NCBI GenBank assembly: GCA_963792855.1
Contig: CAWBXZ010000005.1
Coordinates: forward strand, 620,001-684,000
Origin: SG8-40 sp963792855
Lineage (GTDB): Bacteria > Pseudomonadota > Gammaproteobacteria > Burkholderiales > Eutrophovitaceae
DNA length: 64,000 bases
Direction of reading: 5' to 3'
The notes beneath the pieces are model-generated. The model saw only the letters and a program-made list of their open reading frames with translations, had not been told where the DNA came from and ran no database searches. The stretch's first letter is position 1; every line of letters begins with the position of its first letter. Shown here one piece after another: positions 45,301 through 53,103 of this stretch. Both the position numbers and the translations under genes were made by a program.

Positions 45301-46458
45301 ATGAAAAGGGAAAGATTCAAACTGAAACAGTTGATCGCGGCCGGTGGTGCGGTGTTTGCCATGCTTGCGGCGCCGTTGGCCGTGGATTTTTCGACGGGTA
45401 ACGTGATTACCGGGGCCTTCGCTGCCGAAGACGGCGGCAAAAAGGGCGCCGGAGGTGCCGGCAAGGGCCAGGGCGGCGCACGTAAGGGTGCGTCTCAGGG
45501 TGGCAAGGGTGGACAAGGCGGTTCAATTGAAGACCGTGTGTTCCGCGCCGAGCCGGATGAGGACAGTGACCGCCCCGACTGGGCTGGCGTGAAAGGCGGC
45601 AAGGCGGGTGGAGGTACCAAACCGCCGGGAGCAGGCACGAAAAAGGGTGACCTGTTCGGCGACATGGTCGTGTTGCTCCGTGATGACAATGGTCTGCCAA
45701 TCCTGAACGCCGACGGCTTGGTACAGGTGATCGCTTTTGTCTACGATGAAGAGGGTAATGTGGTGCCCTTGACGGATGCGGACGGCAACCTGCAGGTGAT
45801 CCCTTACAACTCGGAAGGCGATCTCGTCACACAAATGGTGGTGGACGGGGTGACCTATTCAGTGGTGCCTGCCGAGGTAGAGTTGGGACGTCTGAGCGTC
45901 GGACGTTCGCCGTCGAAAGTACTTGACAAGGCTCTGAGCGATGCGCTGTCGAAGCTCACCGGCGATCTCGCCGTTGTGACGCTCGATTCGACAGGGCGGC
46001 TCGTAGTTAATGGCGTAACCATCGATTCACCGCTTGAGAATCTCGCATTGTATGAAGTGTATTTGACCACCGGGACGCTTCCCGGTGTCGACATGACGAA
46101 TCTGGGCGATCTCGAAGCTGCGGCGTTGTTTGCGGCGGCAGCAGATAAAACCGGTTCGATCATTGTCGACACGGTTGTGTATATGAACGCGATTCTCGGT
46201 ATCGACACGACCACGACCACGACGTATTTTACGACGTACGAGTACGATCGTTCGGACGCGTGGTCAGGCCAGGAGGCGGTTGTGCTGGTGTTGCAGGACG
46301 ACGGTACGTATGCACAGGAATCCGTAGATCTGTATGACGCGGTGTTTGGCTCTACCGACTGGGACAGCACGACGGTTGGCGGCGCGGATGCCTTTGCCCA
46401 GGCAGCGGATGATTACCTGCAGGTTCTCGAGTTCGTTCACGATAACGCCGTTCGCTAA
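45301..46458 (+). CDS. Exported Gly/Lys-rich protein of unknown family
   Basis: 385 residues after AGGAG. The N-terminus is signal-like, with a hydrophobic stretch near residues 12-28 and a probable cleavage near AFAAEDG (residue 41). Residues 43-75 are a Gly/Lys/Gln-rich low-complexity run, followed by SIEDRVFRAEPDEDSDRPDW, more Gly/Lys/Pro and GDLFGDMVVLLRDDNGLPIL. Then come short strands of the type DGLVQVIAFVYDEEGNVVPL and DADGNLQVIPYNSEGDLV. The second half is Thr/Asp/Ala-rich. It shares a Gly-rich-then-EDxxF element with the next gene. I know no family for it. A perfect Fnr box lies 138 bases upstream. Confidence 0.7.
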   Translation: MKRERFKLKQLIAAGGAVFAMLAAPLAVDFSTGNVITGAFAAEDGGKKGAGGAGKGQGGARKGASQGGKGGQGGSIEDRVFRAEPDEDSDRPDWAGVKGGKAGGGTKPPGAGTKKGDLFGDMVVLLRDDNGLPILNADGLVQVIAFVYDEEGNVVPLTDADGNLQVIPYNSEGDLVTQMVVDGVTYSVVPAEVELGRLSVGRSPSKVLDKALSDALSKLTGDLAVVTLDSTGRLVVNGVTIDSPLENLALYEVYLTTGTLPGVDMTNLGDLEAAALFAAAADKTGSIIVDTVVYMNAILGIDTTTTTTYFTTYEYDRSDAWSGQEAVVLVLQDDGTYAQESVDLYDAVFGSTDWDSTTVGGADAFAQAADDYLQVLEFVHDNAVR

Positions 46459-46468
46459 AAGACAGGCA

Positions 46469-46510
46469 GTTGAAATGGAGGCCGCGAGCGATGGCTTGCG
46501 GCTTCCTTCA
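46469..46510 (+). terminator. Hairpin between the two Gly-rich genes
   Basis: GGAGGCCGC and GCGGCTTCC can pair (one G-U) around a loop of about 12 bases, followed by TTCATTT. It may be a partial terminator that lowers expression of the second gene, which has no Fnr box of its own. Confidence 0.5.
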
Positions 46511-46545
46511 TTTCGCGGAATTAATCTCTGTATGAAGCGCGTATT

Positions 46546-46892
46546 ATGAAAAAGTTATCAGCAAAAGCCGGATCGATTTTTCTTGCTTGTGCTATTGGCA
46601 TGTCGCTGGGGCGAGCGGTTTTGCGCAAACCCATGATGATCATGGCGGGACCGACGATCACAGCGGCAGCAGCGGTCACTCGGGCGGTGGCGGTAAAGGC
46701 CCAAAATACATGGGCGGCCAGAAAGGCGAAAGCCACAGCCATGAAGGTCACAGCGGTAGTTCTTCCTCGCACAAGGGAGGGACATCGAGGGGCGGCAGCA
46801 AGCACACGGAAGACAAGATCTTCCATGGTCACGAGGACCATGATGAAGGCGGCGAGGCTGGGCACGGCGATGAGTTGACGCCGGAAACGTGA
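46546..46892 (+). pseudogene. Exported His/Gly/Ser-rich small protein, frameshifted after the signal peptide
   Basis: MKKLSAKAGSIFLACAIGMS is a clear signal peptide in one frame. One base further along, the frame reads GASGFAQTHDDHGGTDDHSG and continues as a His/Gly/Ser/Lys-rich protein (GGGGKGPKYMGGQKGESHSH, then KHTEDKIFHGHEDHDEGGE) to the stop at 46892. One missing G in the G run at 46610-46613 would join them into a ~115-residue exported protein. The EDKIF segment mirrors EDRVF in the preceding protein. The His/Asp/Glu content would suit metal binding. Confidence 0.65.
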
Positions 46893-47051
46893 CGTAGTGG
46901 ACGCACCGGCTGCGGGAAAGACAAACTGGATGTGTCCGGGGCGCATGGTTCAACCCGGCCATCGCACGGTTCTGGAACAGTTGTCGAGCCTTGCGTGTGA
47001 GACGCGGAGAATTGGCGAAGCGTTGTTCGAATCCGCCTAACGCGTGGCTCA

Positions 47052-47837
47052 TCAGGTTTTCAGGCGGTATCCCGTCCGGAAAATCCACGTCACCACGGCA
47101 AGCCCGAACAGGAAAAACGCCAGCGTCATCGACAGGCTGACGCCGACGGCGACATCGGATATGCCGTAGAAGCTCCAGCGGAAGCCGCTGATCAGGTACA
47201 CCATCGGGTTGAACAGGCTGACAGTGCGCCACACCGGCGGAAGGATGTCGATTGTGTAGAAGGCGCCGCCGAGAAACGTCAACGGCGTGATCACGAGCGC
47301 CGGAACGAAGCTCAGATGTTCGAAGCTCCTGGCCAGAATGCCGATGATGAAGCCGAACAGGCTGAATGTCGCAGCGGTGAGCAGCAGAAATGCGACCATC
47401 CACACCGGGTGTTCGACCTGCAGTGGAACGAACAGGGTCGAGGTTGCGAGAATGACCACCCCGAGAATGATGGCCTTGCTGGCGGTGGCGCCGACATAGG
47501 CGAAGACGATTTCCAGTGCCGAGAGCGGTGCCGACAGGATTTCATAGATCGTGCCGGAAAACCGCGGCATGTAGATGCTGAAGGACGAGGTCGTGAGGCT
47601 TTCGGTCAGCACCGCGAGCAGCATCAGTCCGGGAACGATGAATGCGCCGTAGCTGACACCGTCGACTTCGCTCATGCGCGCGCCAATGGCGGCGCCGAAC
47701 ACGACGAAATACAGGGACGTGGTGATGACCGGCGTGACCAGGCTCTGCCAGATGGTTCGCTTGAACCGGTTCAGTTCGTACAGATAGATCGCCAGCACGC
47801 CATAACGATTGAATGCGGAAAAGCCGTCGTTTCTCAT
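47052..47837 (-). CDS. ABC-2 type transporter permease (YadH-like)
   Basis: 261 residues from the ATG at 47837, which overlaps the ATPase stop as ATGA. Six membrane segments are visible, with the ABC-2 signature region TPVITTSLYFVVFGAAIGAR and PLTFLGGAFYTIDILPPVWR. It forms a YadGH/DrrAB-like exporter with the gene before it. The substrate cannot be read from sequence. Confidence 0.9.
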   Translation of the reverse strand: MRNDGFSAFNRYGVLAIYLYELNRFKRTIWQSLVTPVITTSLYFVVFGAAIGARMSEVDGVSYGAFIVPGLMLLAVLTESLTTSSFSIYMPRFSGTIYEILSAPLSALEIVFAYVGATASKAIILGVVILATSTLFVPLQVEHPVWMVAFLLLTAATFSLFGFIIGILARSFEHLSFVPALVITPLTFLGGAFYTIDILPPVWRTVSLFNPMVYLISGFRWSFYGISDVAVGVSLSMTLAFFLFGLAVVTWIFRTGYRLKT

Positions 47838-48790
47838 GTGCGTGCCGCCTTCGAACGACTTGCCTCGTTGCCTTTGCCGATCAGGCTGACAAAAATATCT
47901 TCCAGAGAACTCTGCTCGGTGTGCAGATCCCTGAAGCCAATGCCGAGTTCGTTCAGTCTGCGCAGCAGCGACGGGATGCTCGTGCCCTCGTCCTCGGTCT
48001 CGAACGTGTACTCGAGTTCGTTGCCGCCGGCCTTGAGGTTGAGCGGCCAGTCGCGCAGTGCTGGCGGAATTTCCTGCATCGGTTCCTGCAATTGCAGGGT
48101 CAGTTGTTTCCTGCCGAGTTTCTTCATCAGCGTGGCTTTGTCCTCGACAACGATCAGCTTGCCGTGGTTGATGACGCCGATCCGGTCGGCCATTTCCTCG
48201 GCTTCCTCGATATAGTGCGTGGTCAGGATGATGGTAACGCCGCTGTCTCTCAGCCGGCGGACCAGTTGCCACATGTCGCGGCGCAATTCGACATCGACGC
48301 CGGCTGTCGGTTCGTCAAGAAAAAGGATCTGGGGTTCGTGCGAAAGCGCCTTGGCAATCATGACGCGCCGCTTCATGCCGCCCGACAGCGTCATGATCCG
48401 GTTGTGCCGTTTGTCCCACAAGGACAAGTCACGCAGTATGGTTTCAATGTAGGCGTTGTCGGGTGCGCAACCGAACAGTCCGCGGCTGAACTGGACCGTG
48501 CCCAGTACGGTTTCGAACATGCCGATATGCAGTTCCTGCGGTACCAGCCCGATCTTGCTGCGCGCGGCGCGATATTGTTTGACGATATCGTGGCCCGCGG
48601 CCAGAACCTTGCCCGAGCTCAGCGTGACGATGCCGCAAACGATGCCGATCAGTGTCGTCTTTCCGGCGCCGTTCGGGCCCAGCAGCGCAAAGATCTCGCC
48701 CTCACGGATATCCAGATCGATCCCTTCGAGCGCCTTCAGCCCCGATTCGTAAGTCTTGTTGAGCCCGGAAATGGAAATGATGGAATTCAT
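47834..48790 (-). CDS. ABC-2 type transporter ATP-binding protein (YadG-like)
   Basis: 318 residues. Walker A is GPNGAGKTT, the signature LSGGMKRRVMIAKA, Walker B ILFLDEPTAGVDVE and the H-loop LTTHYIEEAEEM. A C-terminal extension of about 80 residues ends in HTEQSSLEDIFVSLIGKG, as in YadG and DrrA-type ATPases. It is the first gene of a two-gene exporter operon. Confidence 0.93.
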   Translation of the reverse strand: MNSIISISGLNKTYESGLKALEGIDLDIREGEIFALLGPNGAGKTTLIGIVCGIVTLSSGKVLAAGHDIVKQYRAARSKIGLVPQELHIGMFETVLGTVQFSRGLFGCAPDNAYIETILRDLSLWDKRHNRIMTLSGGMKRRVMIAKALSHEPQILFLDEPTAGVDVELRRDMWQLVRRLRDSGVTIILTTHYIEEAEEMADRIGVINHGKLIVVEDKATLMKKLGRKQLTLQLQEPMQEIPPALRDWPLNLKAGGNELEYTFETEDEGTSIPSLLRRLNELGIGFRDLHTEQSSLEDIFVSLIGKGNEASRSKAART

Positions 48791-48926
48791 GAACCGCAGT
48801 TTACAGAGGTTACGTCCTCAGGCAGGGAATCTCGCGACTGGTTCAATGACGCGGCCTGAAAGCGCGTTCAGCCCATGCCGTGATCCGGCAGCGGCAGCAA
48901 ATGGGGGGAGCAGGCGTCGGCGCCTG

Positions 48927-49778
48927 TCAGCAGACAGTCTGAAGGCGCTGCGCGCAGACTTCGAGTGTTTCCGCTGCGGGGCGTTTCCACCAGTTGTCGC
49001 GGGAAAAGATTTCGACTTCGAGACTGCCGGTGTAGCCGGATGCTTCCATCCAGCGCCGGATGCCGGGGATGTCGATGATGCCATCGCCCATCATGCCGCG
49101 GTCGAGCAGCATGTCATTGGTCGGCACCAGCCAGTCGCAAAGATGAAAGCCCAGCAATCGCTTGCTTCGCCCGGCGCGCATGATCTGCGCTTCAAGGTCC
49201 GGATCCCACCAGACGTGGTACAAATCGACTGCGACACCGACGCCGCCGGCCCCTGACGGATCAAGCGCGTGGCACAGGTCGAGTGCCTGCTGCAGGGTGT
49301 TGACGCAGGCGCGATCGGCTGCGTACATCGGATGTAGCGGCTCGATCGCCAGCGGCAGGTTCTGCGCGCCTGCGTATTCGAGCAACAGCGCCATGCCGTC
49401 GTGAACCTGTCGCCGCGCGCCCGCGAGATCCTTCGACCCCTGCGGCAGGCCGCCGACCACCATGACAAAACACCTGGCACCCAGTTCAGCGGCATCGTCG
49501 ATGGCGCGGCGATTGTCTTGGATGTTCTTCTTGAATTCCGCTTGCGTGGACGCCGGAATGTAAGTGCTGCGGCAGTAGCCGCTGACTTTCAGGCCGGCAT
49601 CACGAATCTGGCGGCCGACCTGTTGTGCCGATTCATGCTCCAGTTCGCGCCGCCATGGCGCGATCGCACCGAAACCGGCGCGCGCGACCGCTTCGATGGT
49701 TTGACCGATCGGCAGTTGATAACCAAGCGTGGCGGTATTGATGGAACAGCGGTCGAGGCGGCCCGCCAGGTCGCTCAT
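48927..49778 (-). CDS. Sugar phosphate isomerase/epimerase-like TIM barrel
   Basis: 283 residues of the xylose-isomerase-like AP_endonuc_2 fold. Metal-binding features include LAIEPLHPMYAADRA, VAVDLYHVWWDPDLE, GFHLCDWLVPT and GSLEVEIFS, giving the Glu-Asp-His-Glu set. It probably isomerises or epimerises a keto-sugar or cyclitol intermediate. Its ATG overlaps the stop of the DUF993 gene as ATGA, which places it last in the operon 52.9-48.9 kb. Confidence 0.88.
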   Translation of the reverse strand: MSDLAGRLDRCSINTATLGYQLPIGQTIEAVARAGFGAIAPWRRELEHESAQQVGRQIRDAGLKVSGYCRSTYIPASTQAEFKKNIQDNRRAIDDAAELGARCFVMVVGGLPQGSKDLAGARRQVHDGMALLLEYAGAQNLPLAIEPLHPMYAADRACVNTLQQALDLCHALDPSGAGGVGVAVDLYHVWWDPDLEAQIMRAGRSKRLLGFHLCDWLVPTNDMLLDRGMMGDGIIDIPGIRRWMEASGYTGSLEVEIFSRDNWWKRPAAETLEVCAQRLQTVC

Positions 49779-50950
49779 TGGCCGGCGATGCCGTATTGCG
49801 CCAGCAAGGTCTGCATGCGCGCGATCGCCAGTTGCGGATCGCGTAGCAGGCCGGCCTGGTCAGCGAGACGGAACACGTCGGCAAAGTAGGGCAGGGGGCG
49901 CATCGACTGCGCGCCGCCGACCATGACGAAGTGATCCTGGTGGCCGTTCAGCCAGGCGAGAAACACGACGCCGGTCTTGTAGTACTGCGTCGGCGTCCGG
50001 AAGATCAGCCGGGACAGCGGCACCGTCGGGTTGAGCAAATCAAGAAAACGTGATGCCTCGCCTTTCGCAAGCGCCGTCAGCGCCAGGGACGCGGCCGGGG
50101 CGATGGCATCGAAAATTCCCAGCAACGCGTGTGAGTAGCCACTATCGTCTCCGGCGATAAGTTCCGGGTAATTGAAATCGTCGCCGGTGTACATCTTCAC
50201 GCCATCCGGCAACAGCCGCCGCAGACGGATCTCCTTGTCCTTGTCGAGCAGAGAAATCTTGATGCCGTCCACCATTTTGGCGTTGTCGCGTATCACCGCA
50301 AGGCAGGTTTGCACCGCCTGTTCGAAATCGTGCGAACCCCAGTATCCGTCGAGCGCGGGGTCGAACATCTCGCCCAGCCAGTGCAGAATCACCGGCGCAT
50401 CCGCCTCGCCGATGATCCTGCGATAGACGCCGACATAGTCGTCTGCCGATTTCGCCACGCGGACCAGAGCGCGGCTGGCCATCAGAATGACACGGCCGCC
50501 GAGTTTCTGGATGGCCGCGAGTTGCTCGCCATAGGCGCGCAGCACGTCGTCGGTGGATTTCGCCCCGGCGGGATCGAGCTGGTCGGTGCCGCAACCGGAA
50601 TAGATCAACGCGCCGGGCATGTCGCGCGTGCCTTCGAGCGTGTGGCGAATGAGTTGGTGCGCTTCGCTCCAGCCAAGGCCCATGCCCCGTTGCGCGGTGT
50701 CCATTGCCTCCGCAACGCCCAGACCGAGGCCAAGCAGGTAGCGACGGTAGGCAATCGTTGCGTCCCAGTCGATGGCGGCGGCAGTGCCGGGTTCGCTTGC
50801 ACTCAGTGGATCGGCAACCACGTGCGCTGCCGAAAAAGCAACGCGGTTGAAACCTGCAGTCGGCGGCGAAGCTTCAAGCGGCGTGCCGCTGAGGCGGTAG
50901 GACTCGATACGATTGTCGTTCGTCGGCAGTTTGATCGCGGGGGCGGACAC
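49775..50950 (-). CDS. DUF993 protein, dihydrodipicolinate-synthase-like
   Basis: 391 residues from the GTG at 50950, preceded by AGGGAAG. The frame is open further upstream but has no better start. The protein is a DUF993 member related to class I aldolases: AFSAAHVVADPLSASEPGTA, GYWGSHDFEQAVQTCL, and VDGIKISLLDKDKEIRLRRL, whose Lys in GIKIS is in the position of the Schiff-base Lys. It likely cleaves or hydrates a keto acid derived from a sugar or cyclitol. It is flanked by SDR and isomerase genes on the same strand. Confidence 0.85.
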   Translation of the reverse strand: MSAPAIKLPTNDNRIESYRLSGTPLEASPPTAGFNRVAFSAAHVVADPLSASEPGTAAAIDWDATIAYRRYLLGLGLGVAEAMDTAQRGMGLGWSEAHQLIRHTLEGTRDMPGALIYSGCGTDQLDPAGAKSTDDVLRAYGEQLAAIQKLGGRVILMASRALVRVAKSADDYVGVYRRIIGEADAPVILHWLGEMFDPALDGYWGSHDFEQAVQTCLAVIRDNAKMVDGIKISLLDKDKEIRLRRLLPDGVKMYTGDDFNYPELIAGDDSGYSHALLGIFDAIAPAASLALTALAKGEASRFLDLLNPTVPLSRLIFRTPTQYYKTGVVFLAWLNGHQDHFVMVGGAQSMRPLPYFADVFRLADQAGLLRDPQLAIARMQTLLAQYGIAGQ

Positions 50951-50961
50951 CGTGCGCTTCC

Positions 50962-51750
50962 CTAGAATTTTGCCGTCAGCAGGCCGCCATCGACCCGCAC
51001 CGCCTGGCCGGCGGAGTAGGCGAGGCCGCCGGTGGCAAGCGTGGCGACGGTGCGGGCAACGTCGGCGGGCTGCCCCCAACGCCGGATGGCGGTCAGACCA
51101 TTGGCGATCGCTGCGTCATAACGCGATTTCGACGGTGCCGTCATCTCAGTTTCGATGAAACCGGGCTGGACTTCGAATACGCCGATGCCGTGCTCGGCAA
51201 GCCGTATCGAAAAAAGCGTTGATGCCATCGCCAGGCCGGCCTTGGACACGCAGTACTCGCCGCGATTGATCGATGCCGCGACGGCATTGGACGAAGAGAT
51301 GGTGACGATGCTGCGATAGACCTCCGGCTTTGGCGATTGTGCAATCAGCCGCTTTGCAAATGCCTGCGTCAGGAAAAACCCCCCGCGGGTGTTGACTGCA
51401 ATGCAATGGTCGAAACTCTCCGGTGTTACGTCCAGCAGGTCGCCCCGGCTCAGCACCGTCACGCCGGCGTTGTTCACCAGACAATCGAGCGGACCGAGTG
51501 CGGCCTGCGCTTCGTCGAGCAGGATGCGATGCGTGTCAAGATCGGCAATGTCGGCGGCCAGCGTGACGCAGTTCGCGCCCGATGAGCGGATCTGTTCCGC
51601 CGTTTGTTCGAGCGCGCCGGAATGTTCCAGGTCCGCCAGCGCCAGATCGAAACCCTCGCCGGCCAGAGCCAGTGCGATGGCCTTGCCGATACCGCGCCGG
51701 GCACCGGTAACCAGTGCCGCCGGGCGGCTGTCGGTGACAGACGCATTCAC
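50962..51750 (-). CDS. Short-chain dehydrogenase/reductase (FabG-like)
   Basis: 262 residues from the GTG at 51750, which overlaps the acyl-CoA dehydrogenase stop as GTGA. The NAD(P) loop is TGARRGIGKA and NNAG is in LVNNAGVTVL. The catalytic Ser and Tyr-x-x-x-Lys are in SSSNAVAASINRGEYCVSKAG. It would oxidise or reduce a hydroxyl/keto group in the pathway. Confidence 0.92.
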   Translation of the reverse strand: MNASVTDSRPAALVTGARRGIGKAIALALAGEGFDLALADLEHSGALEQTAEQIRSSGANCVTLAADIADLDTHRILLDEAQAALGPLDCLVNNAGVTVLSRGDLLDVTPESFDHCIAVNTRGGFFLTQAFAKRLIAQSPKPEVYRSIVTISSSNAVAASINRGEYCVSKAGLAMASTLFSIRLAEHGIGVFEVQPGFIETEMTAPSKSRYDAAIANGLTAIRRWGQPADVARTVATLATGGLAYSAGQAVRVDGGLLTAKF

Positions 51751-52892
51751 GTCGACGCTCCGTTTCTGATCAGTTCCCGGGCAATGATGCTGCGCTGAAT
51801 CTGGTTGGTGCCTTCGTATATTTGCGTGATCTTCGCGTCCCGGTAAAGCCGTTCCACTTCGAAGCCCTGTATATACCCGCTGCCCCCGAAAATCTGTACG
51901 GCATTGGCGGTGTGCTGAACCGCCATGTCGCTGGCGAAACACTTCGCCATGCTGCATGCTGCCGTTGCGGCCTCGTTGCTCTCGAGCCGGACCGCGGCGT
52001 CACGCACCAGCAGCCGGGCGGCCTGGATGTCTTTCGCCATGTCCGCCAGCATCCACTGCAGGCCCTGGTTGTCGATGATGGGTTTGCCGAACTGCTGGCG
52101 CGCCTGCGCATATTCGAGCGCAGCTTCCAGGCCCGCTTGCGCGATCCCTGTTGCGAGCGCGGCGATGCCGACCCGGCCCTTGTCGAGCACGCTCATCATG
52201 ATGTGAAAGCCGCGGTTTTCGGCGCCGAGCAGGGCGTCGGGCGGGAGTTCTACGTCGTCAAACTGCAGGGCGCCCACCTGTGAGGCGCGCTGTCCCATCT
52301 TGTGTTCTTTCGGCCCGCGCGATACGCCGGGCAAGGACAGGTCGACGACGAAAATGCTCATGCCGCGCTTGCCCGCGGTTTTGTCGGTGCGTGCCAGTAC
52401 GAAACCATAGTCGGCAACGGGCGCGTTGTGTATCCACAATTTCGATCCGTTCAGGCGCCAGCTCCGGGGAGTTTTCTCGGCGGTGGTCCGGATGCCCGAT
52501 ACGTCGGTGCCTGCGTCGGCCTCGGTGATGCAGTAGGCGGCACGTTTCTCCGCCCGCAGCAATGGCTTCAGATACCGCGCCTGCTGTTCGGGGCTGCCGT
52601 GCACCGTCAGCAGGGTGCCCGCCAGTTCCACCAGTCCGCACTGGTCGGCGATCGAGGAATAGCCGCGCGACAGCTCTTCCATGACGATGGCGTAGGCAAG
52701 CGTGTCCATTCCCGCGCCGCCGAGTTCATCGGGAACGGTGATTCCGAACAGGCCGAGTTCGCCCATCTGCAGGTAGATTTCTTCGGGGAAGCGCTGTTCC
52801 CGGTCCAGAGACTCTGCCGCCGGCCGGATGACCTCTTCCGCGAAGCGCCGCGCCGCATCAAGGATTTGCTGGTGAACGTCGGAAAGGGGCAT
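51747..52892 (-). CDS. Acyl-CoA dehydrogenase
   Basis: About 381 residues from the ATG at 52892; ATGs at 52910 and 52925 are in frame upstream. FAD-dependent. AYCITEADAGTDVSGIRTTA and WIHNAPVADYGFVLART are the flavin- and substrate-binding regions, and the catalytic Glu is in ITQIYEGTNQIQRSI. It oxidises an acyl-CoA to the enoyl-CoA. It is divergent from the CoA-transferase gene, across a promoter region with a palindrome. Confidence 0.92.
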   Translation of the reverse strand: MPLSDVHQQILDAARRFAEEVIRPAAESLDREQRFPEEIYLQMGELGLFGITVPDELGGAGMDTLAYAIVMEELSRGYSSIADQCGLVELAGTLLTVHGSPEQQARYLKPLLRAEKRAAYCITEADAGTDVSGIRTTAEKTPRSWRLNGSKLWIHNAPVADYGFVLARTDKTAGKRGMSIFVVDLSLPGVSRGPKEHKMGQRASQVGALQFDDVELPPDALLGAENRGFHIMMSVLDKGRVGIAALATGIAQAGLEAALEYAQARQQFGKPIIDNQGLQWMLADMAKDIQAARLLVRDAAVRLESNEAATAACSMAKCFASDMAVQHTANAVQIFGGSGYIQGFEVERLYRDAKITQIYEGTNQIQRSIIARELIRNGAST

Positions 52893-52960
52893 GGGCTTGA
52901 GCCGTACCGGCATGAAACGTGGCATGAAACATACTGCGAAACGATGCCGGATTGGCCTGA

Positions 52961-52988
52961 TTGTAACTATCTGGTTACATAATATAAT
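52961..52988 (+). promoter_or_regulatory. Promoter with overlapping inverted repeat, probable TetR operator
   Basis: TGTAACTATCTGGTTACA (52962-52979) is a perfect 6-6-6 inverted repeat. It overlaps a TTGTAA -35 (52961) and the spacer leading to a consensus TATAAT -10 (52983-52988), 16 bases apart, for the + strand CoA-transferase gene. A repressor bound here would block RNA polymerase. The TetR-family protein at 54811-55488 is the obvious candidate. Confidence 0.65.
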
Positions 52989-52992
52989 GGTC

Positions 52993-53010
52993 TTGACGAA
53001 ATGCTGTCAA
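52993..53010. promoter_or_regulatory. Second inverted repeat TTGAC-N8-GTCAA
   Basis: A five-base palindrome with an 8-base spacer just downstream of the promoter at 52961-52988. The spacer is too long for an Fnr box. It may bind another regulator or be chance. Confidence 0.35.
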
Positions 53011-53103
53011 CCGAGACGGCATCGGCATTCTTTCCTTGATTCGCATGGGGCGAATCGTTGAACAGGAACAACAACATGAGAACCTGGCGCAGGGGCGGCT
53101 GAC

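Noticed and set aside
52993..53010. Fnr box at TTGAC...GTCAA
   Set aside because: The spacer is 8 bases; Fnr-type boxes need 4.
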